Part shown: positions 35,405 through 50,874 of the stretch, piece after piece | How the letters are laid out: each line of letters begins with the position of its first letter | How positions within the stretch are numbered: position 1 is the first letter of the stretch | Assembly (NCBI GenBank): GCA_030549775.1 | Contig: CM060173.1 | Coordinates: forward strand, 8,158,501 to 8,222,500 | Length of the DNA: 64,000 nt | Reading direction: 5' to 3' | From: Tamarix chinensis | Lineage: Eukaryota; Streptophyta; Magnoliopsida; Caryophyllales; Tamaricaceae | Made by a program: the position numbers and the translations under genes | Notes under the pieces: model-generated | Databases searched by the model: none | What the model was told of the DNA's origin: nothing | Seen by the model: only the letters and a program-made list of their open reading frames with translations

Positions 35405-36259
35405 CATAGGTGTTTTAATAAATTTATTTGTTATGTGAAATTTCATTTTGAAGAGTTATATACAAAAAGCAACACTAACTTATAATAATCCATGATTATA
35501 ATCTAGTTTACAAAATGAACCTCAAGATTACATCCTAGCTAAATAGAACTCCTGAGTAATTATCTATTAAGTTCCATTTTGAGCAATAGTATGTCCAAAT
35601 CATGATTAAATGGTATGTATTGATATATTTTTATATATGTCATAACTACTATTTATGTAAAAATGTTTTATAACAATAAATGAAAGACTCTCTACAAAAA
35701 TTATTAAAGCATATCAATATCATAAAAAAAATTATTATCAAAATTTTAAAAAATACACCAATCAAACAATCTAAATCTGATACTATGTGTTTTATTTTTT
35801 TTATTTTTAATAACATCTTACTAATATTTTTAGTTTTGTATAGATTAAGTAATAATTTTTTAATATTGAATATATTTTTTAAATATGAATTAAGAAAACA
35901 TGACTATTTTTTCATAGTTTCTTATAATTTTCTAGATTAATTTTAAAAAAAATTCATATTTTAACGTTGCTTTGTTTTGAACAATTCTAGAAAAATATAA
36001 AGGAAAATAAATACATATTTTGTTTTTCAATTCAGCTTAAAAAGATTTAATATCAAAAATTATATTATGTTTGTTATATAAAACTAAAAATATTTTAAAA
36101 ATAGCATTGAAAGGCATGATATCGAAATAAAATTATTTAAAAGATGGGTTTTTCTTACATGTGTCATAAGGACACTTGTTAGAGTTATTAAAAATAAAAA
36201 TAATACTAACATTTAATAACACTAACTAGTAACTACTTTGTGTATGTGTAATTAACACA
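35399..36259. other. Gene-free AT-rich DNA
   Basis: An 86-codon frame at 35,680-35,940 is rich in Ile, Phe, Lys and Asn, as expected by chance in AT-rich DNA; not supported as a gene. Confidence 0.4.
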
Positions 36260-36264
36260 CTAAG

Positions 36265-37270
36265 TGAACCAAATCCACCTAGCTACAGCCGTAATTGGCT
36301 AGCAAAAACAGAGCGCTGAAAACATAATTACTTTCCACCGAACTGCCGGAGTAATCTCCGAGATGCGTCGTCATAATCAATAACTTTATAGCAGAAAAAG
36401 GCTTTAGCCGAGATATTATAGATATAAAATCAAACGTATATGTTGAGCCCTTCTTACATGCACATATATATAATATAGCTAGATGGGGGTGAGATTTGAC
36501 AGAAAGTTAGGAAGGGGAAAAACTAATGATAACATTTGGATTGGATTGGCCTCAAAACCAGAGAAGGTTGGAGAAAACTCCGTCGAAAACAAAAGAGGGA
36601 GAAGGCATCAAGGTAGCAAAACAGATGGAGAAGACAAAGGAAAACCAACGGAAAAGCGCCACTAGAGAGATAGAGGTGAGAAGAGGGTAGTGTGAGAGAT
36701 AGGAGAGTTATGGTTACAAATAAAACAAGAGCGACGTGCAAAGGTAGGGTTAGGTAGGATTTTAGGCTTAGGCTAGATTGTGGGCTTAGGCTTTGATCTG
36801 GTTCAGCCCAAAACAAACAAACAACACAAAAAAAAGGTAAGATCACCCGATTCCACTTAGGCGTAGGGGAGGCATTTTAAACTCTACCTCTACTAGCCCA
36901 TGAGATGAGAGGATGAGCCTAAATCCGTCTGACCTAAGACTAGTATCAATGGGATTTAAAAATGTTATCATCATCGGTGACCCTTGATTACCCCAATAAT
37001 ATTCGATTACAATTAAGGTGGGTTAGTTATTGGTTCGGATACCTAAGGTATAATAACCCCTAAACTATACTACCAACATTACGAAAACAAAATAATGTTA
37101 TCCGATCTTCTCACTCACTTCTCGATATCTAGTCTTTTTTCCCATCATTATAGGTCTGATTCCTTTTCCTATTTAGCCCTAAACAAAAAAAAATAGGACT
37201 AATAGCAAATAAATTTAGATAATTAAAATTAGGATAGAGAGTAGTGACTAATGAGGCAGGGTTTATATCA
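36265..37270 (-). repeat. 3' LTR of gypsy element 2
   Basis: 1006 bp, on the + strand starting TGAACCAAATCC and ending TTATATCA. It matches 46,092-46,915 plus 50,594-50,740 in order, for example 'agcgccactagagaga', 'aaggtaagatcacccga' and 'ttatccgatcttctc'. The two copies differ at many positions, so the insertion is old. Confidence 0.9.
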
Positions 37271-37284
37271 TCCTCCTTTTTGAA
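37271..37284 (-). promoter_or_regulatory. Polypurine tract of gypsy element 2
   Basis: On the minus strand AAAAAGGAGGA directly precedes the LTR start TGATATAAACCC. Confidence 0.75.
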
Positions 37285-37303
37285 AGGGTTTCGTCCCCGA
37301 AAC

Positions 37304-38330
37304 CTACACAAAGTCACAAAAAGGAGATAAGTTGGCAACATTAAATGTGGGATGAATATCATCATACCTCATAGGTAGATCAATTTTGTAAGCATTATTG
37401 TTGACCCTCTCAAGGGTTGTGAAAGGTTCATCACCACGTGAGTCAAGCTTTTCCTTATGATGGATGGTAACACATTCCTTCCACCAGTGGACCCAAACAA
37501 GATCCTCGAGCAGAAAAATTAATCTTTTTCTATAATGATTGTTACGTGCCACCATTAGCTCATTTATCTTTTGTGTTTAGTCAGTGACAGACTCATGGAG
37601 TACCTTGATAACTTTTACACATTCTTTATCATTGGACAACGTGTATTGGGAGGGTGGTAGTTTTGATAGATCTAAGGGGGTGAGTGGGTTAAGGCCATAT
37701 ACTACTTCAAATGGGGATTTGCCCATGGTGGAGTGGGTAATCTGATTATATGCAAATATAATGTGAGATAAATTTGACTCCCATTGCTTGGAATTATTAT
37801 TAAGGATAGTCCAGAGCATGTTCCTCAAGGTACGATTGACCACCTTGGTTTGGCCATTAGTTTGGGGGTGGCAAGTGGTGGAGAATAAAAGCTTAGTGCC
37901 TCATTTCCCATAAAGAACCTGCCGAAAGTGAGAAACAAATTTGATATCTCTTTTTGAAATTATGGTCTTAGGAACCCCATGAATTTTTACAACATGATCA
38001 AAGAATTAATTAACGATAAGGGTTTCATCATTTGTTTTATATAAGGGAGTAAAATGTGTCATTTTAGAAAAACAATCGACTAAAACTATGATAGAGTCTT
38101 TATTACGTCTTGGTCGTAGGAGGCCTAAGAAAAAATCCATGGAAATGTTAACCTAGGATTGGGTAGGAACAGGAAGGGGTGTGTAAAAATGGTTTGGATG
38201 TGTAGTAGATTTGGCGCATTGACACGTAGTACAAGTAGCACAAAAGCGCATCATGTTCTTCTTCATTTGGGGCCAATAGAAATGTTCTTTAAGAATGTAT
38301 AGGGTGTTGACCTAGCCAAAATGACCCATT
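37304..38330 (-). pseudogene. Integrase remnant of gypsy element 2
   Basis: Read leftward from about 38,260: the CATCTTCQCAKS end of the zinc domain; MDFFLGL, which keeps the first catalytic Asp; FSKMTHF; SKRDIKF, where the usual SDRD is changed; and TNGQTKVVNRTL, where the catalytic Glu is Lys. Frames at 37,577-37,843 (FAYNQITHSTMGKSPFEVVYGLNPLTPLDL) and 37,304-37,555 (VWVHWWKE...AYKIDLPMRYDDIHPTFNVANLSPF) are the C-terminal part. Several in-frame stops interrupt it. No chromodomain follows. Confidence 0.87.
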
Positions 38331-38559
38331 AACCTACCCCCATGAGACTCAAACATAAGTAATTCTCTAAATGAACTTCATGGAACATACAATCAATTAT
38401 CTCAGAACAAATAGTTGCCATAAATATAGAACTTATCAAATGCAATAGAGTGAAACCTAGCAAATTTTTTGTGGAAATCCTCATCATTTGGATAAAGCAG
38501 CTTAATATGCTAGAATCCCAAAAGATTAGCGTCAACAGTGGCTACGAGTGTATGGTGAC

Positions 38560-39110
38560 GGCTAAGGGTGTCTACAACCTTGTTTGTCCCCCTTCTTATA
38601 TTTGATGATATGGGGGAATATCTCAATGAAATCACTCCACTTAGCCTACCTCCGATTCACTTTCCCTTAATTCTTTAAATAGCTTAAAACTTGGTGGTTA
38701 GTGTGGATGATAAATTCTTTAGGTCAAAGTTAATGTTGCCAAGTTTCGAGGGACCTAATAAGGGCAAAGAGTTCTTTTTCATAGGTGGAATAGTTTAGGG
38801 AGTCATCTCTTATTTTCTCACTAAAGCAGGTGATGGGCCAACTATCTTATGATAGGACAACTCCTATTCCTACCCCAGAAGTACCACAATCGATCTCAAT
38901 GACCTAATCAAAGTTAGGTAGCGCTAGTACAAGGGCTTTAATTAATTTTTCCTTTAAAAGTTCAAAGGATGCTTCTTGGGTGGGCCCCCCAATAAAACTC
39001 AATGGACTTCTTAACAATTTCATTTAGTGATGCTGCTATGGAGCTAAGGTGGGGAGTGAACCATTTATAAAAGTCACACAACTCGTGGAAGCTCATATCC
39101 TGTAAAGCAT
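38560..39110 (-). pseudogene. RNase H remnant of gypsy element 2
   Basis: Minus-strand phrases VIEIDCGTSGVGIGVVLS (the usual Asp-Ala-Ser is Gly-Thr-Ser), [35 protein letters not shown] and FIIHTNHQVLSYLK (the usual Asp-His is Asn-His) mark the domain. At least three stops lie within it. Confidence 0.82.
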
Positions 39111-39254
39111 TCCTATGGGTAGGCCATTTCTTGATAGCTTTTACCTTTTCCTCATTGATCTGAATTCCTTCTCAACTGACCACAATGCTTAAAAAATACT
39201 ACACTCTCAAGGCAGAAACAACTTTTGGATTCATTATCAAATAGTTTTTTCTTT

Positions 39255-39800
39255 TTAAGTACATCTAGAACTTGTTAAATATGCATTACATGGTCATCAT
39301 GAAACTTGCTATAAATGAGAATGACATCGAAGTATACCACAACAAATGTACCAATAACATCACGTAAAAAATGATTCATTAAGTGCATGAGATTTCTAGG
39401 GGCATTAAATAGTTCAAAGGGCATAACAAGCCATTCATATAGGCCAAAGTTTGCTTTTAAAGTGGTTTTCCACTCGTCACTAGGGTTCATTCGAATTTGA
39501 TGATACCCACTTTGTAGGTTAATTTTTGAGAAGATCACACTCCTAATTAATTGACAAAGAATTTCATCCAAATGGGGAATGGGATATCGATATTTCAAAA
39601 TAATCTTGTTGACAGCTTGGGAATCAATGTGCATACGCCAAGTTCTATCTTTCTTGGGGACTAAGAGAATGGGAACTGCATATGGACTCATACTTTCTCT
39701 TATGTACCCTTTTTCAAGTAAGTCAATGACTTGTATTTTTAGTTCTTTTACCTCTTTGGGATTAGCTCAGTAAGTGGTATGGTTTGGGTTGTTAGCACTA
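39255..39800 (-). pseudogene. Reverse transcriptase remnant of gypsy element 2
   Basis: The 138-codon frame at 39,275-39,691 spans MSPYAVPILLVPKKDRTWRM, the fingers/palm region KYRYPIPHLDEIL, and SKINLQSGYHQIR, in which the first catalytic Asp is Asn. It also has YFDVILIYS, in which the second Asp of the YXDD box is Val. Two of three catalytic acids are thus gone even where the frame is open. Confidence 0.9.
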
Positions 39801-40407
39801 GGAATGAAATCAATTGGTGTTCAATCCCTCTAAGAGGAGGAAGTCCGCATGGTATCTCTTTGGGGAAGGGATTGGAATAATCAGATATTAAGTTTTGGAT
39901 ATCAAGTGGAAGTGAATTAATATGCTTGGTGAGAGCTCAAGGCACTCTTTGTAGATCATCATGTAGACAGGTAGATTTTGGAAAAAGGCATGAATAAAGT
40001 CCGTTTTCCTAAAAAAAAAACTAACCTGTCATTTTTTATTTTAGAATCAAGGAGGGTAAGTTCATTGGGTGAGTCATTCCTTCTTTGATCATATTTGACC
40101 TTAAGTTTAATTTGGTCTTCTTTGACTTGGGTAAGCAAAAGGAGACCTAGAGTGTATTTCCTGCCATCTTTGTATACTATATACCTATATTTATAACCAT
40201 ATTAAATGACTTGTTTGTCAAATTGCCAAGGACGCCTGAGGAGGATATAACTAGCATGCATGTGCACTACATCACAGAGGACCTCATCCTCATATGATCA
40301 ATTTTGATAGTTAAGAGGGCTTATGTATTGATTTTAATTTCTCCAAGTTCATTCAACCACTGAAGTTTATAAGTTTGAGGATGTTGAATGACTGAAAGAC
40401 TTAACTT

Positions 40408-40690
40408 TCAAACTAAATCTATACTAACCACATTAACACAACTACCACTATCCATGATAAGGTAAATGTTGACTCCATTAACAAAACAATGATTGTGGAA
40501 AATATTTTCTCTTTTCTCTTTATTAGGATCGATTTTACTATAGGAGTTGAGGGCTCTATGGATGGAAAGAGCATAACAATTAAGGTATTCAACATTAAAC
40601 TCACACCCAATAGGTTCAAGAGCTTCTTCTTCTTCTTTCTCAAAGTCAAAAATAATTTCACCATCATGGATTATCATGACTCTTTTGTTA
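40408..40690 (-). pseudogene. Protease region of gypsy element 2
   Basis: The 89-codon minus-strand frame at 40,408-40,677 has an acidic stretch (FDFEKEEEEALEP) followed by a retropepsin-like site that is still Asp-Ser-Gly (IMDSGSCVNVVS). It corresponds in place to the Asp-Gly-Gly site of gypsy element 1. The frame ends soon after the site. Confidence 0.8.
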
Positions 40691-41690
40691 GGAAATTGGG
40701 AGGCAATGTGACCATGTTTTTGTCATCTAAAACATTTGACGTTCCTAAAGTGTCTGGAATTGCTACAGTATGCAATCCCTTTTCCTCTCTCAGGAGGTGA
40801 TGCAGAAGGGAGTTTGGATGTTCGAAAGTTAGATTTTTGGGATTTCAATGGGTTTGATTTTAGAGGGAGTTTTATGGGAGTAGGGAGCCTTGGCATGGAT
40901 CATGAAATGGTTGTTACTTCAATATGTTTTCAACTGTCTTTCCACTTTCTCAGCTGAGGCTAAAAATCTATCCATAGATTCATATGTGTAAAGATCTACT
41001 TGGTTGGCAATATCAAGATTTAGACATTTGAGGAATCAAGCCATGAAAACTTTGTTGTCCTCATAAAAATTTAGTTTAGTAAGAAGCAGCTCCATTTTCT
41101 TATGGTATTCATCAATAGACCTAGAAACTTGTTTAAGAAATTGGAGCTTTTGGTGTAGTTCACGGATTTAATGGGGTAGAATGAACTTATATCTCATGAT
41201 TTCTTTGAGTTGAGCCCATGATGTGATAGGGGGTTCATAATTTTGTTATCTATCCCTAACGAGTTTACCCCACCATGATATAGCGTAACTCGAGAATTCA
41301 ACAACCAACTTAACTTTCTTTCTTTTTTCATCGGAATAGTTCTAACAGTCAACGATAAGTTCAATTTAACACTCCCACTTAAGATATGCGTTAAGGTCAC
41401 TAAGGATTTTAAATTGAGGAATTCTTAATTTGATCTCATTTAAGTTTCTATCTTGACCTCCATAATTATCCCTATTGGTTTGGTTATTGAATTAACCACC
41501 ATTGCCCATAGATTCCCAATCTAAGTTATCCATTTCTCGATTATTTTGATTATGATTATGTCGTTGATTCACAATTTGACCTGAATTATCAATAGCTATT
41601 ATAGCCTCAATGTTTCCAACCCACTCACTTAATGTATCCATTTTTTCAACAAGGGCTCTAAGCAAATTAGTAAGTAGTGTATTTTACATT
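40691..41690 (-). pseudogene. gag remnant of gypsy element 2
   Basis: Read from about 41,690 leftward: LLRALVEKMDTLSEWVGNIEA (41,680-41,620), KLRIPQFKILSDLNAYLKWE (about 41,430-41,370) and RELHQKLQFLKQVSRSIDEYHKKMELL (about 41,160-41,080). A zinc knuckle at about 40,755-40,705 has its second Cys replaced by a stop and its last Cys by Phe. Several other stops are present. Family role: capsid and nucleocapsid. Confidence 0.83.
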
Positions 41691-41694
41691 CCTC

Positions 41695-41725
<31 letters not shown>
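41695..41725. repeat. (TTA)n microsatellite
   Basis: About ten TTA units at the start of the gag region of gypsy element 2. Confidence 0.95.
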
Positions 41726-42323
41726 TTAAATCTAATTAAGAAGTATTGAGAAGGTACTAAAACTCATGAAAACAAGATTTATGACAATATTCATGAATAG
41801 TACAATATAAAGGGGATACACAAACAATGCACAAGTCAAGTGAAATTAGAATCAATGCACAAGCATGAAAACAAATTTGACAAGCAGGACATAAATAGTA
41901 TCAACCAAGAGCAACTCTGAATAAGGACCCAATACAGACAAAAGAAAACCAAAAAGAAAGAAGGAGAAGCAAAAAATGGATGATTGATATAACATAATAG
42001 GAAATAACACACATAGTTCATTTTTAACACTACATATTCAAAAAGCTGCAATAGATTCACAAAATCTACTCAACTTTCAACTAATCAAACCTAGCTTTAA
42101 AAAAAAATTCCAACAAATATAAATCAGAGTCAAAAGTTACCAATGTTGGACTCATATACCGATGAGTTAAACCAAGAATGACGAATAGGGGCTTCGCGCA
42201 CGGTGGAGTTGCAGAACGCCGCCAAAGCTACTACGTCTTCTACCTACCTTCGACCCAAGTCAAGTGCACACTAGTGGATTCCTACCACTTCAAATACCTT
42301 TTAATGCCAACTAAGTAAATGTG
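41726..42323 (-). other. 5' leader of gypsy element 2
   Basis: Untranslated leader between the primer-binding site and gag on the minus strand. Small frames here (for example 41,836-42,060) are not supported. Confidence 0.6.
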
Positions 42324-42339
42324 GAGCTTTGATACCACA
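42324..42339 (-). promoter_or_regulatory. Primer-binding site of gypsy element 2
   Basis: On the minus strand TGGTATCAAAGCTCCA, differing from the initiator tRNA-Met site TGGTATCAGAGC by one base in the first twelve, two bases from the LTR end (the LTR resumes at 46,092 after the nested insertion). Confidence 0.85.
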
Positions 42340-42343
42340 TGTG

Positions 42344-46088
<3,745 letters not shown>

Positions 46089-46091
46089 ACA

Positions 46092-46915
46092 TGATACGAA
46101 CCTGGCTAGCTATAGCCGTAATCAGCTAATAAAATGGGGTGCCAAAAATGTAACCATTTCCCACCAAACCGCTGGATTAATCCTCGAAATCCACCTTCAT
46201 AATAAATAGTTTTGCAGCCAAAAAAGGCTTTATCTAAGATATTATAGATCTAAAATCAAATGTACATGTTGAGCCCCTCTTACACGTGCATATATAATAT
46301 ATTGCTCGAAGGGGGTGAGCTTTGATAGAAAGACAAGAAGGGAAAAAACTAACAATAACATTTAGGTTGTAATAGCCTTGGAATTATAAAAGGTTGGAGA
46401 AAACTCCATCAAAAACATAAGAGGGAGAAGGTGGCAAGGTAGGAAAATAGACGACAGAAAACTAATGGAAAAGCGCCACTAGAGAGAGAGGTGAGAAGAG
46501 GGTAGTGTGAGAGATGGGAGAAGTAGGTTACAAATAAAACACATGCAACATGTAGGGCAAGGTTAGGTCGGATTGTGAACATGTGCTTGAATATGGTTCA
46601 GCCAAAAAAAAAAAAGGTAAGATCACCCGAATCCATGTAGGCTTAGGAGAGGCATTTTATATTCTACCTCTATTAGCCCGTTAGACAAGAAGATGAGCTT
46701 AAAGCTACCTAACCTAAGACTAATATCAATGAGGTTTTAAAATGTTATTATCATTGGCCACCCATATTTTATGCCTAATAATATCCAATTACATATAAGG
46801 TAGGTTAGTTATTAGTTTAGCTAACTAAGGTCAAATTTCTCCTAAACTATACTACCAAAATTACAGAAATAAAATAATATTATCCGATCTTCTCGCTCAC
46901 TTCTTGATATCCAAT
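46092..46915 (-). repeat. 5' LTR of gypsy element 2, first part
   Basis: Promoter-side LTR of the minus-strand element; on the + strand it begins TGATACGAACC. It is broken at 46,915 by solo-LTR copy 2 and continues at 50,594. Confidence 0.88.
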
Positions 46916-49900
46916 TGTAACACCCTTAAAAATCACCATTGAAAATTTTTGTTTTTAAATTAAAATCATCCAACCATAAGAGGGGGTATTATCGGTGTAA
47001 TTGGTATAAGTCTGGCCCTAAGCCATTCTTGTACCAACTACAAAGCGAAACAGAAATAGGGTGTAACCCATGATAAACATAGCAAGGCTTCATTTCATAA
47101 CATAATAAAGGTTAAGTGTTTGTTTCAAAAAGAAATACTAAAATACATAAACATCATTCAATGAAAGTAAAACATTAGAGCTGGAAAGGACAACAGTCGG
47201 ATGTCAGTCTCTCTGGTCCCCAACCCTGGACACAACTACAACACTCTGTCCTGATCATATAATCATAATCAACAAAGTCATTCACAGAATTCTCATTCAC
47301 CTACATAGGCTCATAAGGGGTAGTTGCTCGTGGGAAGGAGTTGCACCCCATAATAGGGGTGATCAGTACACTACGTATTGAGTAAGGTAACAATATAATC
47401 AAGCAAGTTAGAGAATTTAATAAGACCACAATAAGAAATAAAATACGCATAAGTAGGTCATATCGACACGTTCATTATTATCTGGACTCAAGATAATAGT
47501 CAACTAATGAATTATATCCACATGGGTTCAAGGACCCCACTATTCTTACCAATGGAATGGTAAATAATGTACAGCCCCAGGAAAATAGGTTTCTAGCCAC
47601 TATTATGATCGGTGGACCGGTCAATAAGGTATAAGCCTAGGGCAGAATGCTCCTAGCCATTATTCTCACCGATGGATCAGTAACAAGATACAACCAGTCC
47701 CAACCTATATATTGTTCCACTATAAGTAATTAGTATCTTTCCATAGGTTATTATTGTCCAAAGGTTTTATTACTTGATTTAATGACCCTACTATTCTCAC
47801 TGATGGACTAGTAAATACAATACAACCCCAGGGTAGTAAGTTTCTAGCCATTATTCTCACCGGTGGATGGGTAAATAAGGCACAATTGGCCTCGATTCCA
47901 GTGATCTTCCACTTTAACTGATTAGTGTCTTATTTGTGTCTTATCTATTTTAGATACCATGCACAAATCAAGTATGACTCCTACCCTACTACCACCCCAG
48001 ACCTACCCTGTCCCCTTAGAAACCCTAGTTTCATAATCCATAGTGCCTCCATACCCCTTATTGTTCCTTTGAGTCCCCAATTTACCCAAAAAATCTAAAC
48101 CTATTATTAGAATTCCCTCTTATCATGATTCATGGCCTATTACCCTCATTTCCCACATATGATGACCATTGGCCTCTAGGGTTACTCCTCAAAACCCTAG
48201 TTCTCCCTAATTGATCTAGCCCCTCCTTTACTACCTGGTTAACCCTAATTTTCTCCAACCAGGCATATTTTACTATGCTTATTCACCCCCTAAATTTTTA
48301 TATCCTAACTCCTCCATTTTGCACATGTGATAACAACCTCCCAAAATGGACCCCTCTCAAAACCCTAATTTCCCCATTGTAGTTATATCTACCCCCACTT
48401 ATCGCACCTAGCCATTAGATTTAGTAAACAATCCCCAAATAGTATGATTAACATCATAGTTCATAGGTACAACCCAACTCACCCATTTCCTACATGTGAT
48501 AATGACCTACCCCTAGGGTTTTGTTCTTTAACCTACCAACAATGTCATCATTAACCTATATCCATTATTAGAAACCATCCCTCACTTAACCACCCGTGGA
48601 CGTAGCTTGCATTATATTTGACTCTCACCATGCATGGTCAACCCTCTCCATGCAATGTTTGCCCTAATTCTATTTATATTTACCATAGTCATTTTGTATA
48701 GCACCTTCCAAATGATATTAGCCTAACTTTCACCTTAGGGTTTCCCCATATGCCTCTTTTCACAATGTTGACTAAAATCCCCCTAAGTCTCAAAACCTTA
48801 CCTAAATCTCATGGCTTCTAATATAAGGACTCACCAACATTTTAAAACATGTAGTACCATATAATAGAAATACACATCAACACATGAACCAACACAATCA
48901 TTTACACATATTATTACCTTTAGTCCTTGCCAAGTTAAGCTGTACATACAAACCTAGACCATCTAATAGTTTATGCATGTATTCACTTAGCACATAATGA
49001 AGTCACATTTTAATACAACAAGGCCCTAGCTATGAATGTATCATTACTGAAATGACTCCGGTCTCTAAGCATGAATAACTTACGCCTCCACTCCCGTTGT
49101 CACCGGAACAGTACCTAGAAAATGGAAATATTCGAACTTAAACTATCTTTTCCTTTTTCTTTAAAAAATAATAATAGTAAAAAGGGAATCTAGTCAAATG
49201 AAAATAAAAGGGAGGAAGGGGAGTGGTGGTGACCAGAATGGAGGAGAAAATTGAGGTGGTGGCATGGTGGTGTTCGTGGTGGTTGCCGCAGTGCAAGAGT
49301 GGCAGCCATTTTTGTTGTGAAAAATGGTGGAGATTAGCAGCTTGGGGTTGAGGGTGGTGTTGGAACTAGACAATCTAGTGGAGGAGAAAGGGTTATGGCA
49401 GCGGGAATGGCAGCTGGTAGTGGTGTAGCCAAGATGGTGGAGGATAAAGGAAGGGGAAATAGAGGGGAGAAAGGGGTGGCTTTTTTGACTGCATAGGCTA
49501 GGGCACTTATGTTGGGTGGCTAAGATGCGGTAGTGGTGTAGAGGGGAGGGATTGGTCGACGGTGATGGTGGTGGTGGTGCAGAGTGGTGCAGGGGAAGTG
49601 CAACCTGCACATTGTAGGCTCGAGGATAAAAAGGAAGGGGAGAAGGAGGGGGAAATGGGGCTCAGAAGGTGTAGGAGGGTGTAGGGAGCGAAGAGGGGAG
49701 GAGCTTGGGGTCGTGGGCTAACGACGATGGCAGCTGGAGTGGATGGAAAAGGAATGCCTATAGAATAGGGGAGCTCAACAAGGGAGAAGAAGAGGAGAGG
49801 AGGGTGTCAAAAGGGAGGTATTTATAGGTAGGAAATGGCTAAGGACGTGGGGAAGACAACAAGGATGGTCTCCAACAAGGGAAGGACGATGCGACAGTAG

Positions 49901-50588
49901 CAGGGAAGGGGTAGGTGTAGGGTACGGTGGTAGGTGCAGGGGTATAATGGAGTGAGAAAGGGGTTTTGTAGGCACATACCAACATGCATGTCCTACATAG
50001 CTGAGAAGGGAAAGGGAGAGGGAGCTTGGTTGGGTGCAAGGTAGCTATAGGGGATGAAAATGGAAGAGGGTGGACAATACATGAGGGAGACAAGCTCGAG
50101 GTAGGGGATGATGAGAAAAAAGGAAAATAGAAAAGAAGGGAGGGAGAAAAAGGGAAAAGAAAAAGAAAAAGAAGGGAGGATGGGCCTATTGCCTTAGGAG
50201 AAAGAAAAGGGAGAAGGAGGGAAGGTTGGGCTAACTAGGGAGAAAAGGAAGAGAGGAAAGAGAGAGGCTTGAGCTAGAACTGGCGCAGCTTAGAAGGGTA
50301 AAGGAAGAAGAAAAAAGAAGAGAAGGAAGAAAAGGAAAAAGGGGAAAAAGGAAAAAGGAAAAGGAAAGGAAAAAAAAGTTGTGGAAATTTTAGGTTGTTT
50401 TTCTGGGGTAGATTAGTGGTAATTATATAAATAATTAAAAATTTTATAATTTTCCTATAATTTATTTTAGAATAAATAATTAAAATATTATCTCAAAATT
50501 AGGCTAAATAATAAATTTTATATTTTATATTATTATTAATGTTATATTTTATTAATGTATTGCTTTTAAAAAAAATTAGGGTATTACA
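46916..50588 (+). mobile_element. Solo-LTR-like repeat, copy 2 (3.67 kb)
   Basis: Starts TGTAACACCCTTAAAAATC and ends TTAGGGTATTACA, with flanks ccaat (46,911-46,915) and ccagt (50,589-50,593), one transition apart. It lies inside the 5' LTR of gypsy element 2, whose sequence is continuous once this piece is removed. A TATA-like TATTTATAGGTAGG lies at about 49,816. It is purine- and 'gtggtgg'-rich from 49,200 to 50,380, with spurious proline/serine-rich minus-strand frames. Repeats at 47,520-47,890 resemble those of copy 4. Confidence 0.8.
47520..47890 (+). repeat. About 65-bp imperfect tandem repeats in copy 2
   Basis: Five units of 'ctagccattattctcaccg(g/a)tgga...gta(a)ata', separated by 'cccagg...'. 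The reverse complement of the same unit is found at 62,870-63,080 in copy 4. Confidence 0.75.
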
Positions 50589-50593
50589 CCAGT

Positions 50594-50740
50594 CTTTTCG
50601 CCCATCATTCCAAGTTCGATTATTTTTCCCATTCAATCCTAAATACTGAAAATAAAAAATTATTAGGATGAATAGAAAATAAATTTGGATAATTAAAATC
50701 AGGATAGAGAGTAGCAACTAATAAGGTGGGGTTCGTATTA
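50594..50740 (-). repeat. 5' LTR of gypsy element 2, second part
   Basis: Continues the LTR broken at 46,915 and matches 37,133-37,270 of the other LTR ('ttttcgcccatcatt', 'aggatagagagtag'). It ends GTATTA (CA decayed to TA) before the ctaag duplication. Confidence 0.88.
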
Positions 50741-50874
50741 CTAAGATTTTATGATCTAAAATAATAATGTGACTAAAGCAATAATAGTGGTTGTTAGACA
50801 CGTCTTGTTTATATATATTCATAATTTTAGGAATTCTTTATTGAATAAATAGGTATAATGTAATTGTAACACCT

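Noticed and set aside
49194..50093. Minus-strand Pro/Ser/His-rich frames
   Set aside because: Complement of the purine- and gtggtgg-rich part of solo-LTR copy 2; same low-complexity artefact.
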